From: Lachnospiraceae bacterium
GTDB lineage: Bacteria; Bacillota; Clostridia; Lachnospirales; Lachnospiraceae
Direction of reading: 5' to 3'
DNA: 64,000 bases
NCBI GenBank assembly: GCA_017399685.1
Contig: JAFQBM010000004.1
Span: 1 to 64,000 of the forward strand
Part shown: in pieces, positions 61,670 through 64,000 of the stretch
Numbering within the stretch: the first letter of the stretch is position 1
Layout of the letters: each line of letters begins with the position of its first letter
The notes under the pieces: model-generated
Databases searched by the model: none
The model's input: the letters and a program-made list of their open reading frames with translations, nothing else
What the model was told of the DNA's origin: nothing
Translations under genes and position numbers: made by a program

Positions 61670-64000
61670 TGGATATAGTATAGTAAACAGGGCGTTTTAT
61701 GGGCTGCCAGACCTTACGAATTCTAAAGGAATGCATACCAATGCTTTACTTGGCTTTTTGAATATTATGTTTAAAGTAATAGAGGAAGAACAGCCGACCC
61801 ACCTTTGTGTTGCTTTTGATGTAAAAGCACCTACCTTTAGGCATAAGATGTTTGAAGCTTATAAAGGAACCAGAAAAGGAATGCCAGAGGAATTAAAGGA
61901 ACAGGTTCCATATTTAAAAGAAATTTTAACTTCCATGAACATTAAAATTATGGAAAAAGAAGGATATGAAGCAGATGATGTCATTGGAACCCTTTCCAGA
62001 ATGGCAGAAAAAAATGGTATGACGGTAAGTGTCATTTCTGGTGACCGGGATTTGCTACAGTTGGCTACGGACACTATTAAAATCAGAATTCCTAAGACGA
62101 AGGCAAAAGGAACCATCGTAGAGGATTATTATGCAAAAGATGTAGAAGAATTATATGGTGTTACCCCTTTAGAATTCATCGATTTAAAAGGTTTGATGGG
62201 AGATGCTTCGGATAATATACCGGGAGTATCAGGAATCGGAGAAAAGACGGCTGCAAAGATTATTATGGAATATAAATCCATCGAAAATGCTTTAGAACAT
62301 ATTGATGAGATTAAACCTGCAAAGGCACAAAATAACCTTCGGGCAGAAAAGGAAATCGCACTGTTAAGTAAGACTTTGGCAACTATTTGTACGGAAGTTC
62401 CTGTGGAAGTTGATTTTGACACCATGAAAGTACAGGATATGTTCAATGAAAAAGCATATGTTGTATTCAAAGACTATGAATTAAAAAGCCATCTTTCGCG
62501 ATTTCAGACGGAAACCAAGGAAAGTGCTGAATTGGAATTAAATTATGAGGTAGTGACTGACTTTTCCAAGGCATGTGAAATCAAACAAAAAGCAGTAGAA
62601 GCAGAGAAAAAAGGAATTCATCTGTTGCGGGAAGCTGACAGGATTTATGGATTGGGACTTGCATTTGGTACGGATTTGTATGTGATGAAACCGGAAGGTT
62701 TTATTTCTGAGGAATTTTTATTAGAAACCATGGATGAGGTTTTAAAAAGTCAGAATGTATTCTTATTTGGATTAAAAGAGGCTTTAAAAGGACTTACCAT
62801 TACAGAAAACAGCGAAAAAATATATGATTTACATGTGATTTCCTATCTGTTAAATCCGATTTTAAATACCTATGATTATGAACTGGTTGCGAAAGACTGG
62901 TTAAATCAAACATTGAAATCCAAAGAAGAGTTATTTGGAAAGAAAAAAATATCAGACATGTTCGAAGAGGAATATGAGTTATTATGCCAATTTGCTGTTT
63001 CCAATGCAAAAGTTGCTCTTGAGTCTGGAGAACAGATGCTGCTTGATTTAGAGAAGAAGCAGATGCTTAAATTATACGAAGAAATTGAGTATAAGACCAT
63101 TTTCGCATTGTTTGATATGGAACAAAGGGGAATCGGTGTTAATAAAGAGGCATTAAAAGTATATGGAGATAATCTGGTTTCTAAAATTGAACAATTAGAA
63201 AATGAAATTTATGAATTATCCGGTGAAAAGTTTAATATTAATTCGCCAAAACAACTTGGGGAAGTGTTATTTGAACATTTGAAACTGCCTGCTGCCAAGA
63301 AAACAAAGACAGGATATTCTACCAGTGTAGAAGTATTAGAAGGTTTGGCAGCAGATTATCCAATTGTTGAGAAAATATTAGAATACCGTCAATATACAAA
63401 ATTAAAATCCACTTATGCCGATGGATTATTGCATTTTATTAAAGAAGACGGCAGAATCTATGGAAAATTCCATCAGACCATTACTGCTACAGGACGTATC
63501 AGTAGCACAGAACCAAATCTGCAAAATATTCCGATTCGAATGCCTTTAGGAAGAGAAATCCGTAAGGTGTTTGTACCAAAAGAGGGATATATTTTTCTGG
63601 ATGCGGATTACAGTCAGATAGAATTAAGGGTATTTGCCCATGTATCAGGAGATGAAAATTTAATTAAGGCTTATAAAGAAAAGCAGGATATTCATGCATT
63701 AACTGCCAGCCAGGTGTTCCATATACCAATCGAAGAAGTAACGGATTTACAGCGGAGAAATGCAAAAGCAGTAAATTTCGGTATTGTATATGGAATCAGT
63801 GCTTTTGGTTTAAGTCAGGATTTAAAGATTTCCAGAAAAGAAGCACAGGAATACATGGATAATTATTTTAGCACCTATCCAAAGGTAAAAGAATTTCTAG
63901 ATTCTATGGTGTCAAAGGCAAAAGAAACCGGTGAGGTGGAAACGATTTATCATCGCATCCGTCCAATTCCGGAATTAAAGTCATCGAATTTTATGCAAAG
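61647..64000 (+). CDS. polA: DNA polymerase I (3' part beyond the window)
   Basis: The frame is open from the ATG at 61647 to the end of the window (about 784 codons). It includes the 5'-3' exonuclease domain with LLIDGYSIVNRAFY, FDVKAPTFRHK, YEADDVIGTL, SGDRDLLQL and GDASDNIPG. The central 3'-5' exonuclease-like domain lacks the usual catalytic aspartates (the D-x-E position reads GIHLLREAD), so proofreading is likely absent. The polymerase domain follows with ATGRISSTEPNLQNIP, DADYSQIELRV and AKAVNFGIVYG. It starts within the anti-sigma-like gene. Loss of proofreading is common in Firmicutes PolA. Confidence 0.97.
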   Translation, partial: MDKILLIDGYSIVNRAFYGLPDLTNSKGMHTNALLGFLNIMFKVIEEEQPTHLCVAFDVKAPTFRHKMFEAYKGTRKGMPEELKEQVPYLKEILTSMNIKIMEKEGYEADDVIGTLSRMAEKNGMTVSVISGDRDLLQLATDTIKIRIPKTKAKGTIVEDYYAKDVEELYGVTPLEFIDLKGLMGDASDNIPGVSGIGEKTAAKIIMEYKSIENALEHIDEIKPAKAQNNLRAEKEIALLSKTLATICTEVPVEVDFDTMKVQDMFNEKAYVVFKDYELKSHLSRFQTETKESAELELNYEVVTDFSKACEIKQKAVEAEKKGIHLLREADRIYGLGLAFGTDLYVMKPEGFISEEFLLETMDEVLKSQNVFLFGLKEALKGLTITENSEKIYDLHVISYLLNPILNTYDYELVAKDWLNQTLKSKEELFGKKKISDMFEEEYELLCQFAVSNAKVALESGEQMLLDLEKKQMLKLYEEIEYKTIFALFDMEQRGIGVNKEALKVYGDNLVSKIEQLENEIYELSGEKFNINSPKQLGEVLFEHLKLPAAKKTKTGYSTSVEVLEGLAADYPIVEKILEYRQYTKLKSTYADGLLHFIKEDGRIYGKFHQTITATGRISSTEPNLQNIPIRMPLGREIRKVFVPKEGYIFLDADYSQIELRVFAHVSGDENLIKAYKEKQDIHALTASQVFHIPIEEVTDLQRRNAKAVNFGIVYGISAFGLSQDLKISRKEAQEYMDNYFSTYPKVKEFLDSMVSKAKETGEVETIYHRIRPIPELKSSNFMQ

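Overview
The window is low-GC Gram-positive DNA with tightly packed genes, strong AGGAGG-type ribosome binding sites, frequent TTG/GTG starts and consensus sigma-A promoters. The fused IspH-ribosomal-S1 gene, the scpA/scpB, ruvA/ruvB/zapA and U32 neighbourhoods, the biotin-dependent sodium-pump decarboxylase operon and the SipW-type signal peptidase cluster point to class Clostridia, most likely family Lachnospiraceae (inference from gene content, not from a marker search).

Layout. (1) 1-1690: the 3' end of an Rhs-type polymorphic toxin gene with an Ntox21-like toxin tip, a probable immunity gene, and displaced Rhs debris carrying a 99-bp direct repeat of the tip linker. (2) 1710-10800: a SpoVB-like flippase diverging from a cysteine desulfurase, two D-Ala-D-Ala carboxypeptidases, a metallophosphoesterase, a degenerate M50 membrane protein, scpA-scpB, and a heptad-repeat coiled-coil protein. 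(3) 11061-33693: a 22-kb cluster with an HD-GYP protein, five or six small exported proteins with SipW-type (FAW[FY]) signal segments, a membrane-tethered McrB/MoxR-like AAA+ ATPase, a DUF2357-like partner, a SipW-type signal peptidase and a 4056-residue secreted repeat protein. This is the best candidate for an undescribed system. (4) 33829-38523: a degenerate GGDEF-EAL protein (minus strand), adenosine deaminase, a GNAT acetyltransferase and a third D-Ala-D-Ala carboxypeptidase. (5) 38680-44029: a five-gene biotin/sodium decarboxylase operon with two different carboxyltransferase subunits. (6) 44306-46558: a membrane sensor with an intact EAL domain. (7) 46736-64000: housekeeping genes, namely a BaiN/YhiN flavoprotein, cmk, ispH-S1, cheR, an RNase-H-like exonuclease, ruvA, ruvB, zapA, a U32 protein, an FtsW/RodA-PBP pair, a NUDIX hydrolase, tRNA-Leu(CAA), a zinc-finger anti-sigma-like protein and the 5' part of polA.

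How they fit together. The cell-envelope theme is strong: three DacF-like carboxypeptidases, a SEDS-PBP pair, a lipid flippase and a large SipW-dependent surface assembly. The surface cluster opens with a c-di-GMP phosphodiesterase-type HD-GYP gene and is followed convergently by a degenerate GGDEF-EAL gene, suggesting that c-di-GMP signalling governs it. No CRISPR array, insertion sequence or prophage was seen.
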